From Bacteroidota bacterium (lineage in GTDB: Bacteria; Bacteroidota; Bacteroidia; 2-12-FULL-35-15), in NCBI GenBank assembly GCA_017303895.1, contig JAFLBF010000002.1, positions 124,001-188,000 on the forward strand: a DNA stretch of 64,000 nt, given 5' to 3'. The notes beneath the pieces were generated by a model that saw only the letters and a program-made list of their open reading frames with translations, did not search any database and had not been told where the DNA came from. The position numbers were made by a program, and so were the translations under genes. This document shows positions 42,092-50,809 of this stretch, piece after piece (position 1 is the stretch's first letter; each line of letters opens with the position of its first letter).

Positions 42092-43783
42092 ATGAAAAAA
42101 TATAGCTTATTTTCTTTTTTACTAGTATCAGCGTTGTGCCTGCAGGCACAACCAAAAACTCCTGCTGCACCTGCAAAACCAGGCACAAAACCTAAATTGA
42201 TCGTGGGCATTGTTGTTGATCAAATGCGATATGACTACATCTATCGCTTTTGGGATAAATTTGGTAGCGATGGTTTTAAAAAATTAGTGAACCAGGGATA
42301 TTTCTGTAAGAATACGAATTACAATTATGTTCCAACCTACACAGGGCCCGGGCATGCCAGCGTTTACACAGGAACAACACCGGCAGTGCATGGCATTATT
42401 GCTAACGACTGGTATGATAAAACAAACGGGAAAACGATGTACTGTGTAGATGATAACACAGTGATTGGTGTGGGAACTACTGCAAAAGAAGGAAAACGAT
42501 CTCCCAAAAATATGCTTACCACTACCATCACCGATGAATTGCGCATCTCTTCTAATATGCGTTCAAAAGTAATTGGTGTTGCCTTAAAAGACAGAAGTGC
42601 TATTCTGCCTGCCGGACATACGGCTAATGCAGCCTATTGGTTTGATGGCAGCGTTGGTGGATTTATTACCAGTACTTTTTACATGAAAGAGTTGCCTGCC
42701 TATGTTCAGAATTTTAATAAAAAAGATCCTGCACGTAAATATCTTTCACAGCCTTGGAATACGTTATTACCTATCGATCAATATACCGAAAGTGTTGCCG
42801 ATGATAATAAATACGAATTTGTAGCAAAAGGAGAATCGAAACCAACCTTTCCGCACGATCTGCCTAATCTGTATGAAAAAAATGGTGGCTTGGGAATGAT
42901 CCGCAGCACACCATTTGGAAATTCACTTACCAAAGATTTTGCAATAGAGATCATTAAGAATGAGAATATGGGTAAAGGAAGTGCTACCGACTTTCTAGCG
43001 GTGTCTTTTTCTTCACCTGATTATATTGGACATTTGTACGGCCCGAATTCAGTAGAACAGGAAGATGATTATTTGCGTTTGGATAAAGATCTGGCAGAAC
43101 TTATTCAGTTTGTTGAAGCACAAGTAGGAAAAGAAAATGTATTGATTTTTCTTACAGCTGATCATGCGGCACCGGAGGTGCCTGCTTATTTGATGGATCT
43201 GAAGATTCCGGCCGGTTATCTGAATGAAGATAAATTGTTTACCGACCTGAAAAAATACATGGCAGCTAATTATGGCGATTCTTTGGTGCTTTCATATTCC
43301 AATCAGCAAGTATTTTTGGATCCTGCTGCTATGGAACGTAAAAAGTTGATGCCACAACAAGTACAGGATGATATTGTGAATTTTATTATGAAACAGGATC
43401 ATGTTTCGGAAGTGGTGAGTGCTACAACCATGAACAATGCTCAATTTACGGAAGGAGCACGTTACCTGATGCAAAAAGGATTTAATGCTAAACGTTCGGG
43501 TGATGTACTGGTGAACTATGAACCGGGTTATGTGGACTATCCGCATTATGGCACCACACATGGTTCTCCGTATAGCTATGATACACATGTGCCATTATTG
43601 TTTTACGGATGGAATGTAAAACGTGGAAGCACTACCGAGCAGGTATATATTACAGATATAGCTGCAACGCTTGCTATGATGTTAAATATTCAGTTCCCGA
43701 ATGGTTGTACCGGAACGCCAATCAAATTGCCTACCCATCAGAATCTGATGCCTAGAGGCGAAGAGACGGGGAGTAAGAAGTAA
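42092..43783 (+). CDS. PafA-like alkaline phosphatase family protein
   Basis: The ATG at 42092 gives 563 residues with a signal peptide (MKKYSLFSFLLVSALCLQAQ). Alkaline phosphatase superfamily metal ligands and nucleophile are seen as VVDQMRYDY (Asp43), YTGPGHASVYTGTTP with Thr84 as predicted nucleophile, SSPDYIGHLYGP, TADHAAPEVP and THGSPYSYDTHVPL with late His residues. The Thr nucleophile fits the PafA group, periplasmic phosphatases found widely in Bacteroidota that hydrolyse phosphate monoesters. It starts 2 bases after crcB, and ends in a tandem repeat (TAAGATA) that also includes its stop codon. Confidence 0.88.
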   Translation: MKKYSLFSFLLVSALCLQAQPKTPAAPAKPGTKPKLIVGIVVDQMRYDYIYRFWDKFGSDGFKKLVNQGYFCKNTNYNYVPTYTGPGHASVYTGTTPAVHGIIANDWYDKTNGKTMYCVDDNTVIGVGTTAKEGKRSPKNMLTTTITDELRISSNMRSKVIGVALKDRSAILPAGHTANAAYWFDGSVGGFITSTFYMKELPAYVQNFNKKDPARKYLSQPWNTLLPIDQYTESVADDNKYEFVAKGESKPTFPHDLPNLYEKNGGLGMIRSTPFGNSLTKDFAIEIIKNENMGKGSATDFLAVSFSSPDYIGHLYGPNSVEQEDDYLRLDKDLAELIQFVEAQVGKENVLIFLTADHAAPEVPAYLMDLKIPAGYLNEDKLFTDLKKYMAANYGDSLVLSYSNQQVFLDPAAMERKKLMPQQVQDDIVNFIMKQDHVSEVVSATTMNNAQFTEGARYLMQKGFNAKRSGDVLVNYEPGYVDYPHYGTTHGSPYSYDTHVPLLFYGWNVKRGSTTEQVYITDIAATLAMMLNIQFPNGCTGTPIKLPTHQNLMPRGEETGSKK

Positions 43784-43812
43784 GATATAAGATATAAGAT
43801 ATAAGAAGTAAG
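43777..43812 (+). repeat. Short tandem repeat ATAAGAT at the 3' end of the PafA-like gene
   Basis: The motif ATAAGAT recurs three times in a row, flanked on both sides by AGTAAGA-like units (AAGTAAG ... AGAAGTAAG). The pafA-like stop codon lies in the first unit, so the repeat has set the C-terminal residues GSKK. Confidence 0.6.
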
Positions 43813-43857
43813 ACCTCTACTCTATATTTGAAATAAAAATTGTATAGAATTATTAAA

Positions 43858-44790
43858 ATGAGAATACTTTCTTATCAAAAACATACACTTTGCGAACCTT
43901 TGCGAAAAACCTTCGCGCACTTTGCGGTTATAAAACTCGCACTGTTGTTTTTATTATTTACGAATAGTTTACTTGCACAACTGCCCAACACCGATATCTG
44001 GTTGTTGAATATTTCAAACAGTGGCGATTCTATTTCAGTTTCAGGTGCGGTAAACATTACAAATAGATCGGGATATGATAATCAACCCACTTTTACTCCC
44101 GATGGTACCGCTATTTATTTCACCTCTATTCGCGATGAAAAGCAATCCGATATTTATAAGTATGATCTAAAAACAAAACAAACGAGTGCCATCACGAATA
44201 CGCTCACGAGTGAATATTCAACTACGTTCATGAAAGATGGAAAACATTTTTCGGTAGTAATGGTGGAGCCCGATAGTACCCAACGTCTGTGGAGATACCC
44301 TTTAAAAGGTGGAAAGCCAAAGTTGCTTCTACCGCATGTCGATTCGGTAGGGTATCATTGCTGGTACATTGGTAGCAGAGCAGCGGTGTATTTACTTACC
44401 GATCCTCATAGTTTATGTTTGGCATCCGATGATTATAAAACACTCCGCTATATCGATGATCATATCGGGCGTTGTATCAAGTTTCATAATACGATGTTGG
44501 TGTACACTAAAAATACAACAGAAGATAAACATCAATTTTGTATGTTCAACCTTCCCGGCTGGCATGTAAAAGCCTACGATTCTTTTATTGAGTCGGAAGA
44601 TTTTGATTTCATCAACAAACAGAAACAGCAGGTGGTGTATGGAAAGGGAAGTGTATTGTACACTACTTTTGTTTATGAACAAAAAAAGAAAGTCCTTGTC
44701 GATCTTAGTTCATACGGAATTCAAAACATTACCCGCATTGCTGTAAGTCCCGATGGAAAGCAAATGGCGATTGTAGCAGAAAGTAAATAA
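43858..44790 (+). CDS. Secreted beta-propeller (PD40-like) protein with repeat-derived start
   Basis: From ATG 43858 the protein has 310 residues. After an odd N-terminus (MRILSYQKHTLCEPLRKTF) a hydrophobic segment LALLFLLFTNSLLAQ gives a signal peptide. Mature repeats contain Asp-box-like PDGTAIYFTSIRDEKQSDIYKYD and VSPDGKQMAIVA, typical of TolB/PD40 beta-propeller blades. The first 20 or so residues derive from a CTTTGCG repeat (43886-43934), so the true original start may have been lost or relocated; an alternative start in or after the repeat could restore a normal signal peptide. Role unknown. Confidence 0.65.
   Translation: MRILSYQKHTLCEPLRKTFAHFAVIKLALLFLLFTNSLLAQLPNTDIWLLNISNSGDSISVSGAVNITNRSGYDNQPTFTPDGTAIYFTSIRDEKQSDIYKYDLKTKQTSAITNTLTSEYSTTFMKDGKHFSVVMVEPDSTQRLWRYPLKGGKPKLLLPHVDSVGYHCWYIGSRAAVYLLTDPHSLCLASDDYKTLRYIDDHIGRCIKFHNTMLVYTKNTTEDKHQFCMFNLPGWHVKAYDSFIESEDFDFINKQKQQVVYGKGSVLYTTFVYEQKKKVLVDLSSYGIQNITRIAVSPDGKQMAIVAESK
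43886..43934 (+). repeat. CTTTGCG repeat element overlapping a gene start
   Basis: Three to four CTTTGCG or CTTCGCG-like units occur within 45 bases (CACTTTGCG, CCTTTGCG, CCTTCGCG, CACTTTGCGG). Such strings occur as dispersed intergenic repeats in Bacteroidota. Here they are translated as part of an unusual N-terminus. Confidence 0.5.
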
Positions 44791-45240
44791 ATGCAAATAG
44801 AAGAATATCATAAAGAGCAATACCTGGTATCGAGCGATCCGGCAAAGCTCGATCTGCGAGTGATACATGCATATCTCTCCCGTTCCTATTGGGCAGAAGA
44901 TATTCCCTTTGAAACCGTAAAACGATCCGTAGAACATTCTCTTTGTTTTGGTGTGTACAATGACAAGAAACAAATTGGTTTTGCTCGTGTTATTTCCGAC
45001 TATACCACTTTTGCCTATCTGGCCGATGTGTTTATTCTGGAAGAAGAAAGAGGAAAGGGACTTTCCAAATTTTTAATGGAATGTATTCTCAAACATAAAG
45101 AACTGCAAGGCTTGCGTAATTTTAGCTTGATGACACAGGATGCCCATTCTTTGTATGCCCGTTATGGTTTCAAAAATATTCCCAAGCCCGAAAATTTTAT
45201 GGCTAAAAAAATTGATGGAATCTATAAAAAGAAGAAATGA
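44791..45240 (+). CDS. GNAT family N-acetyltransferase
   Basis: The 149 residues fit the single-domain GNAT fold: an N-terminal beta strand, IGFARVISDYTTFAYLADVFIL, then the acetyl-CoA pyrophosphate-binding loop EEERGKGLSKFLMECIL and the late beta strand FSLMTQDAHSLYARYGF. The substrate is unknown. It begins at the base after the propeller gene stop, and the HEAT-repeat gene overlaps its stop by 4 bases, so the three genes are likely co-expressed. Confidence 0.88.
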   Translation: MQIEEYHKEQYLVSSDPAKLDLRVIHAYLSRSYWAEDIPFETVKRSVEHSLCFGVYNDKKQIGFARVISDYTTFAYLADVFILEEERGKGLSKFLMECILKHKELQGLRNFSLMTQDAHSLYARYGFKNIPKPENFMAKKIDGIYKKKK

Positions 45241-45995
45241 GTTTTTACGACCTCACAAAAGAGGCCAGAGCACAATTGGTGGAGGAGATGCATAGCATGA
45301 TCCTGCTGGATATCAGAAAAAATTCAGATAAACACATCTTTGCCTATTTCTCTGATGAAGATACATATATTCGTAAAGCAGCCTATATTTCTATTGGAAG
45401 GATCTATAAGTCTGAGGCGCCTATCAGAACTATTATTTTGAACCGTTTGCAAGCATTGCTTTATTCAGAGAATGAAAAAGTACGACAAACTGTGATCAAT
45501 GCAGCGGGAGAAATTGGAATGTTTGATTTTGATCCAATTGAAACATTCATGGAAAAGGGCTTGTTTGATAAGCACCACAGTGTGCGGAATGCGGTGATCG
45601 GTTCTATTAAAAAGATGGGAGAGAAAAATCCCAAACCTACTTTGGCATTTGCTAAGCGCTATTTACATCATGAGGATAAGGAGATCCGGAGAGAGATCTG
45701 TCATGGGATTGAGTTAAGAGGAAGAAAATATCCTCAGGATATTTTACCACTATTGCAAGAATTAGAATTTGATAAAACTGCTCGTGTGCGGAATACGCTA
45801 GTACATGTATTAGGACAAATAGCTTATAAAAAAGGATGTTTGGAAACGGTAATAGCGCATTTAAAAAAATGGAAGAACAAAGAGTTGGTTCAAAGCGCTT
45901 TAGACGAGATCATTGATGTGCACGAACGCTATAAGAATTTTGCAGTTAAAACTCAGGAAGAAGCGATCAATTATATTGAAGAGAATTATAAATAA
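45237..45995 (+). CDS. HEAT-repeat domain protein
   Basis: The 252 residues consist of tandem two-helix repeats of about 35 residues with the HEAT/PBS-lyase-like signature of an aliphatic helix followed by V-R-x-A/T (YIRKAAYISIGRIY, KVRQTVINAAGEIG, SVRNAVIGSIKKMG, RVRNTLVHVLGQIA). No catalytic motif is present, so it is a protein-interaction scaffold. It ends just before a strong terminator that separates the plus-strand run from the converging ABC transporter gene. Confidence 0.8.
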   Translation: MSFYDLTKEARAQLVEEMHSMILLDIRKNSDKHIFAYFSDEDTYIRKAAYISIGRIYKSEAPIRTIILNRLQALLYSENEKVRQTVINAAGEIGMFDFDPIETFMEKGLFDKHHSVRNAVIGSIKKMGEKNPKPTLAFAKRYLHHEDKEIRREICHGIELRGRKYPQDILPLLQELEFDKTARVRNTLVHVLGQIAYKKGCLETVIAHLKKWKNKELVQSALDEIIDVHERYKNFAVKTQEEAINYIEENYK

Positions 45996-45997
45996 AA

Positions 45998-46020
45998 ATC
46001 CCCCGCAATTGGCGGGGGAT
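45998..46020. terminator. Terminator between convergent genes
   Basis: A 9-bp GC-rich stem ATCCCCCGC/GCGGGGGAT with a 5-base loop is followed on the plus strand by CTTTTTT and preceded by AAAA; on the minus strand these serve the ABC transporter gene ending at 46026. Confidence 0.88.
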
Positions 46021-46025
46021 CTTTT

Positions 46026-49000
46026 TTAACTTCTCTTTTTACCGAAGCTGCTGAATATATTTTCCAGCAGGGTAATGAATCGTTTTAATACATCAAAGTA
46101 TAAAGTGATCAATAATAATAATGACATTCCCCATACTACTGAAATATTGAACCAGTAGGTATCGTAAAACTTGCCAAATAGTTTTTTACGTGGTGCATAA
46201 AAATGCGCCTTGCCGTAGTTGGATGTCGGGTCCAAATAAATAGGATCGATCTTTTGAATGTATTCTCCATTCAAATCAAGGATACGGTTGGCTGTAGTAC
46301 GGTTGGTTACCAGGTCGTGCAAACTTTCATTCTCATAAGCATCTTTATCTTTCAAATATTGAGCACGTGCAACACTATCCTTGTTCAGTTTCGAGATCTC
46401 TTTGTCCTTAAGGTCTGTAGCACGTTTGAAATTATTCAGATATACTGTTTTTAGTTTATCTAAAAAGTCGCGTGTTTGATTTGAAACTGTTGGGCCAAAT
46501 TGATCAATGCTCAATTTATCCAAACTGCCACATTTTAATTTTTCGTTTCCGGCTACTTTTAATTCTTTGATGATCTCATTCTTCACCATGTTCAATGCAT
46601 CGACCACTTCCTGTTTGTTCTCAGGTTTTTTCAAATTACTTTCGCAATAGTCGAGTTTTGATTGCATGGCAGGCAACCAATAATCTTTTTTGTAAGTAGC
46701 AATGCTCAAGGCTTTGTCGTACTTATAAATGTTCTTATTGAATTTGTTGTCTTTAAACTGTTTTACTGCCAATGCTTCAAATGCCCAGCGCGAAGCCATA
46801 GCATCACCAATAGCAGGTACCACACTTTGTGAAGTAATGATTGGATTTAATTTGTCGAATTTTACCATTACACCACTGAACAATAATTGCGGAATGATAA
46901 GAATAGGAATTAAAATGTAAATGGTTACTGCGGAATTGAAACTTGCAGAGATGTTTAATCCCAGCATGTTCGCAAAACAGAAGGTTGTGAATAACAGGAA
47001 CCAGTAGGAGATGGTCATACCATGAATTTCCAATACATAATTTCCAACCAATACAAACAGGATCGCTTGAATGGCTGATAGTGTGAACATGATCACTACT
47101 TTCGACCATAAATAACTTCCTTTACTTAAGTTCAGGAAGGATTCACGTTTCTGGATTTTTCTATCACGGATGATCTCCTCGGCACTTACCGTTAATCCAA
47201 TGAACAAAGCAACTACCACTGCCATGAACATGTAAATGATGATGTTCTCATTCTCGCGGTAAGTATAACCTACTTTGTTGGAAAGATCGAGGTTCACAAA
47301 CTTAATGAAGTAGGCAAGGATGAATGCCAATGCCGGTGCTTCCAATAAGTTGATGGATAAATATTGTTTGTTGGTGAGTTTGGAAAGAACATCACGTGTA
47401 ATGAATACCTTGAACTGTTTTAATTTGTTCGGGATCTTGAATGTACTTTCCGGGATCTCGGTATAATTTCCAACATCTTCTACTTTCTTTTCGATCTTCT
47501 CTTTGTAATGAGCATTCCATTCGCTAGGCGATACCTTTCTGTTCAAGGTAAGGTTACCGTATTCGTCCAATACTTTCGATTCAATGATGTTGAATACCTG
47601 TTCGGGATTAACGTTACCACATTCCACACATTCGCTCTCATTGCTATTCACATGGTTTACTACCGTTTTGAAATAGATCACGGAGTCAACCGGGTTACCA
47701 TAATAAATTGGATAACCACCCACATCCAGGATCATCAATTTGTCGAACATTTTGAAAATGTCGGATGAAGGTTGGTGAATTACTACAAACACGAGTTTGC
47801 CTTTTAGAGCTAACTCTTTTAATAAGTCCATGATGTTCTCCGAGTCGCGTGATGATAAACCGGAAGTAGGTTCATCCACAAACAATACAGAAGGCTCACG
47901 GATCAATTCAAGTGCAATGTTCAAACGTTTACGCTGACCACCGGAGATGGTTTTTTCTAAAGGACTACCAACTTTCAGGTCGCGTGTTTCGATCAAACCG
48001 ATATCGGTTAGTACTTCTACCACCATATCGGAGATCTCTTTGTCGGATTTATTTCCGAAACAAAGTTTCGCATTGTAAAATAAGTTCTGGAAAACAGAAA
48101 GTTCTTCGATCAAAAGGTCATCCTGCGAAACGTGACCGATCACACCTTCTATTTCTTTTTTCTGAGTGTGAATATTGATACCGTTGATCTTCACGGATCC
48201 ACCGCTTGGGATCTCGTTTCCGTTCAATACATTCAACAAAGTAGATTTACCGGCACCGGAACCTCCCATGATCCCGATCAATTTGCCGGACTCTTCAGAG
48301 AAGTTGATATCACGTAAACCTAATTTACCACCTTTGAATTTGTACTCTAAGTTTTGTACTACAAAAGATACTTTTGCTTTAGAAGTATCCGCCATGAAGG
48401 CACTCAAAATATCGGAATAGTAAACCGGCTTCACTTTAGAGCTACGTAATGATGAGCCGGGAGTTAGGATATATACTTTACCCTGGAACAATAACTGTCC
48501 GTTCAGTAATAGATCGCTCTTGCCAAAATATACCAGTGCATACATGTTCACACTAGGTATCCATAACACACGTGCTTGCCCGGTTACGCCTTCAGCAAAA
48601 ATATGTTTTGTTTCGTTGAAGTTGTGATTCAGTTTATTGTCGATCACCAATACTTTAGCAGAATCAGGGATCTCATCGGCTTTAGCCTTAACGAATTCCA
48701 TGCAGCTTTTGAACTCTGCATCTTCGATGTTAAATGTTTCAGCAACTGTAGTAACAAATTCTAATTCCTGTTCAGCGATCTCGGTATTGGAATTGATAAA
48801 CTCGATCAAGCGCAGTAACACAACCACTTTTTGTACTTGAGTTAATTCAGCGTTGATCTGCGTACAGATCTTTAATACTTTAACAGAGTTAAGGGAAGTA
48901 CGTTTGGCGGTACCATCTTTCTTTTTGGTAACCTGATGATGTGCTTCAAGGAATTCATCAAATATTTTCAAATACTGATCAACCAACTCCTGGTTCAACT

Positions 49001-49109
49001 GCTGTTTAAGGAAGGATTGTACGATCAATCGACCGTTATCATTGATGCCATCTACTCTTGCAATGATGGCAAACATTTGCATCAGGGCTTTCAGTATTCG
49101 TTCACTCAT
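46026..49109 (-). CDS. ABCG-like half-transporter with N-terminal TerB-like domain
   Basis: This 1027-residue protein combines an N-terminal helical domain (about 1-135; resembles TerB), a small beta domain (about 150-250), an ATP-binding domain (about 255-480; Walker A GIMGGSGAGKST near 279, signature ISGGQRKRLNIA near 388, Walker B VLFVDEPTSGLS near 412), and an ABC2-type membrane domain (about 570-850) with an interrupting soluble domain before a final helix near 990. The order of ATPase and membrane part is the ABCG/White type. It follows a lipoprotein and a secreted protein gene on the same strand. Substrate and direction of transport cannot be told, although ABC2-type domains usually export. 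Confidence 0.82.
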   Translation of the reverse strand: MSERILKALMQMFAIIARVDGINDNGRLIVQSFLKQQLNQELVDQYLKIFDEFLEAHHQVTKKKDGTAKRTSLNSVKVLKICTQINAELTQVQKVVVLLRLIEFINSNTEIAEQELEFVTTVAETFNIEDAEFKSCMEFVKAKADEIPDSAKVLVIDNKLNHNFNETKHIFAEGVTGQARVLWIPSVNMYALVYFGKSDLLLNGQLLFQGKVYILTPGSSLRSSKVKPVYYSDILSAFMADTSKAKVSFVVQNLEYKFKGGKLGLRDINFSEESGKLIGIMGGSGAGKSTLLNVLNGNEIPSGGSVKINGINIHTQKKEIEGVIGHVSQDDLLIEELSVFQNLFYNAKLCFGNKSDKEISDMVVEVLTDIGLIETRDLKVGSPLEKTISGGQRKRLNIALELIREPSVLFVDEPTSGLSSRDSENIMDLLKELALKGKLVFVVIHQPSSDIFKMFDKLMILDVGGYPIYYGNPVDSVIYFKTVVNHVNSNESECVECGNVNPEQVFNIIESKVLDEYGNLTLNRKVSPSEWNAHYKEKIEKKVEDVGNYTEIPESTFKIPNKLKQFKVFITRDVLSKLTNKQYLSINLLEAPALAFILAYFIKFVNLDLSNKVGYTYRENENIIIYMFMAVVVALFIGLTVSAEEIIRDRKIQKRESFLNLSKGSYLWSKVVIMFTLSAIQAILFVLVGNYVLEIHGMTISYWFLLFTTFCFANMLGLNISASFNSAVTIYILIPILIIPQLLFSGVMVKFDKLNPIITSQSVVPAIGDAMASRWAFEALAVKQFKDNKFNKNIYKYDKALSIATYKKDYWLPAMQSKLDYCESNLKKPENKQEVVDALNMVKNEIIKELKVAGNEKLKCGSLDKLSIDQFGPTVSNQTRDFLDKLKTVYLNNFKRATDLKDKEISKLNKDSVARAQYLKDKDAYENESLHDLVTNRTTANRILDLNGEYIQKIDPIYLDPTSNYGKAHFYAPRKKLFGKFYDTYWFNISVVWGMSLLLLITLYFDVLKRFITLLENIFSSFGKKRS

Positions 49110-49141
49110 GTTTTATCGCTTAATATGGTTTGAAAAAAAAA

Positions 49142-49168
49142 GACATTAATACCGCAGTAATTAATGCC
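49142..49168 (-). terminator. Intercistronic hairpin with U run
   Basis: On the minus strand GGCATTAAT and ATTAATGTC pair (9 bp with one G-U) and are followed by nine T residues. It lies between the 144-residue gene stop (49193) and the ABC start (49109), so it may partially terminate or attenuate transcription into the transporter. Confidence 0.6.
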
Positions 49169-49192
49169 TTTTTTATTTTTTAATAGTAATGT

Positions 49193-49627
49193 TTATTTGG
49201 CCTGCTTGAAGCCGATCAGTACAACCGCTCTTCCTGAACCTGCTTGTGCACCGTCTAATCTTGCTTCAATGGTACAATCCAATGTGCTGTTAATTTTAAA
49301 ATCCCAGTATGGAGCATTTTTAAATTCACTGTTTGTGAATAATAAATTGTGTTCGCTATCATACACAGAGAATACAAGGTTGCCATCACTTAATCCGGAG
49401 CAAGCTGCAATACGGTAAATAGTTCCACCATAAAGAGTTGTATGGAATTCAGCAGTTTCATCTGCGTTCATCAACAAAGCACGGTATTGTTGTCCATCGG
49501 AGATGAATTGATTTCCTAAATGTTTTGCACAGGCATTGGCTACTGTATCTGAAATTTGAGCAGAAGCAGAGTTTACAGCTATAAAACCTAATAAAACCAA
49601 TGCTATTTTTAATAATCCTTTTTTCAT
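49193..49627 (-). CDS. Small secreted protein of unknown function
   Basis: The 144 residues start with a signal peptide (MKKGLLKIALVLLGFIAVNSASAQ). The mature part of about 120 residues is beta-rich (GQQYRALLMNADETAEFHTTLYG, LVFSVYDSEHNLLF, YWDFKINSTLDCTIEARLD, VVLIGFKQAK) with a few Cys residues that may form a disulfide. I do not recognise the family. It lies between the lipoprotein gene and the ABC transporter gene in the same direction, with a hairpin following it, so it may be a periplasmic partner of the transporter. Confidence 0.6.
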   Translation of the reverse strand: MKKGLLKIALVLLGFIAVNSASAQISDTVANACAKHLGNQFISDGQQYRALLMNADETAEFHTTLYGGTIYRIAACSGLSDGNLVFSVYDSEHNLLFTNSEFKNAPYWDFKINSTLDCTIEARLDGAQAGSGRAVVLIGFKQAK

Positions 49628-49676
49628 ATTTAGTTTGAGCTTATTTCAATAATTAAAAATTCAATTTTTTCTCTGA

Positions 49677-50573
49677 TTAACCAACGATAGCCGATCTGAT
49701 CGATTTTACTTTTTGAGAGATCGATTCAATTTGCTCCGGAGTGATGTTCACTTCCGATTTGCTATTGATAGTGGTCATTTTCTTTTCAGCATCAGTAGTT
49801 GGTTTTTCGTAAGTGTATTTAAACTCAACACCATCAAATACTGTTGAAAGGTCGTTCAAATTATCGATGAACTCAGTGTACTCAGGTTGGCTATAGTACT
49901 GAGTTAATAATTTGATCAAGCTTTGTAAAGATGATTTTTGCTCAGCAATTCTGCGTTTTACATCTTCGTTAGGTTTTGTTTTGTAAACGTTGGTAGCAAA
50001 GTATAAACTTTCTAACCATCCACCAGCCAATACTAATCCACTTACATCGTTACGGTCGTTGTTCTTTAAGTAAGAATCGCTGGAGCGGTAAGCTACACCA
50101 ACCAATACCAACATAGAATCTTTATTTCCTAAGTTCTTTTGGAAACGGTCGATCGTTTGTGCATCAAACGCACCGGAAACACCTAATTCATCTGCTAGTT
50201 TTTTAGCAGCGTTCAAGTATCCGATCGCATCTTGTGTTTGGTCATAAATAGTAACATAACCTAAGTCAGCACCATAGATACCAAGGTTCAATGCTTTTGA
50301 GAAGTTGGTAGAATACTGAGATGACTTATTTGCAGGGTTCAATACTTCTTTGCTGTATGTAGCACCGCTGTTTTTGATCAAGAATGCAGTTTGAATAGGA
50401 GATGGGATACTGAAGATCTCACCATTTACGTTCAAAATAGTCGTTTGAGTACTGTCAACAGGAGGCAATTCATCTGTGTTTGCTGTTTCATCGCCACCAC
50501 ATCCTGTAGTTAAAAGAGCTGTTACTGATAATAATACTAAAGTTCCTTTTAGGGTAATAAATTTTAATCTCAT
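49677..50573 (-). CDS. Lipoprotein in the ABC transporter operon
   Basis: The N-terminus MRLKFITLKGTLVLLSVTALLTTGCGG ends in a clear lipobox (TTGC) at Cys25, so the 298-residue product is a lipoprotein. The mature part is predicted helical, with repeated Lys/Leu/Ala-rich helices (DQTQDAIGYLNAAKKLADELG, RIAEQKSSLQSLIKLLTQYYSQP), and does not match any family I can name. It is the first gene of the lipoprotein-secreted-ABCG run and has a good promoter upstream. Its function may be to serve or regulate the transporter. Confidence 0.72.
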   Translation of the reverse strand: MRLKFITLKGTLVLLSVTALLTTGCGGDETANTDELPPVDSTQTTILNVNGEIFSIPSPIQTAFLIKNSGATYSKEVLNPANKSSQYSTNFSKALNLGIYGADLGYVTIYDQTQDAIGYLNAAKKLADELGVSGAFDAQTIDRFQKNLGNKDSMLVLVGVAYRSSDSYLKNNDRNDVSGLVLAGGWLESLYFATNVYKTKPNEDVKRRIAEQKSSLQSLIKLLTQYYSQPEYTEFIDNLNDLSTVFDGVEFKYTYEKPTTDAEKKMTTINSKSEVNITPEQIESISQKVKSIRSAIVG

Positions 50574-50607
50574 TTCAGATTATGTTTTAGGGTTTAAAAT
50601 GAATGCT

Positions 50608-50637
50608 CAAAAATAACACTTTATCTAATAAAACAAA
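50608..50637 (-). promoter_or_regulatory. Promoter of the lipoprotein-ABC operon
   Basis: On the minus strand TATTTTTG (50608-50615) is the -7 box and TTTG (50634-50637) the -33 element, separated by 18 bases. The box ends 34 bases before the lipoprotein ATG at 50573. Confidence 0.65.
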
Positions 50638-50761
50638 CAATTCATCTGTATTTTTTTACATTTTCGTACGAATTAAGGCGGGAATTGGGTTTGGTTTTGT
50701 AATTGCTTGATAGTCAGAATGTAATTGTTGCAGCGCTATTTTACATACTGCTTTAAATAGC

Positions 50762-50769
50762 TACCTTTG
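50762..50769 (+). promoter_or_regulatory. -7 promoter element for the THUMP methyltransferase gene
   Basis: TACCTTTG fits TAnnTTTG and ends 40 bases before the chosen ATG. A GGAGA segment at 50798-50802 sits 7 bases before ATG 50810 and can act as a ribosome-binding site, favouring that start over a TTG at 50786. Confidence 0.5.
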
Positions 50770-50809
50770 TGAAAAAATATTTGAATTGGAGAATAACGGA
50801 GATTTTAAG

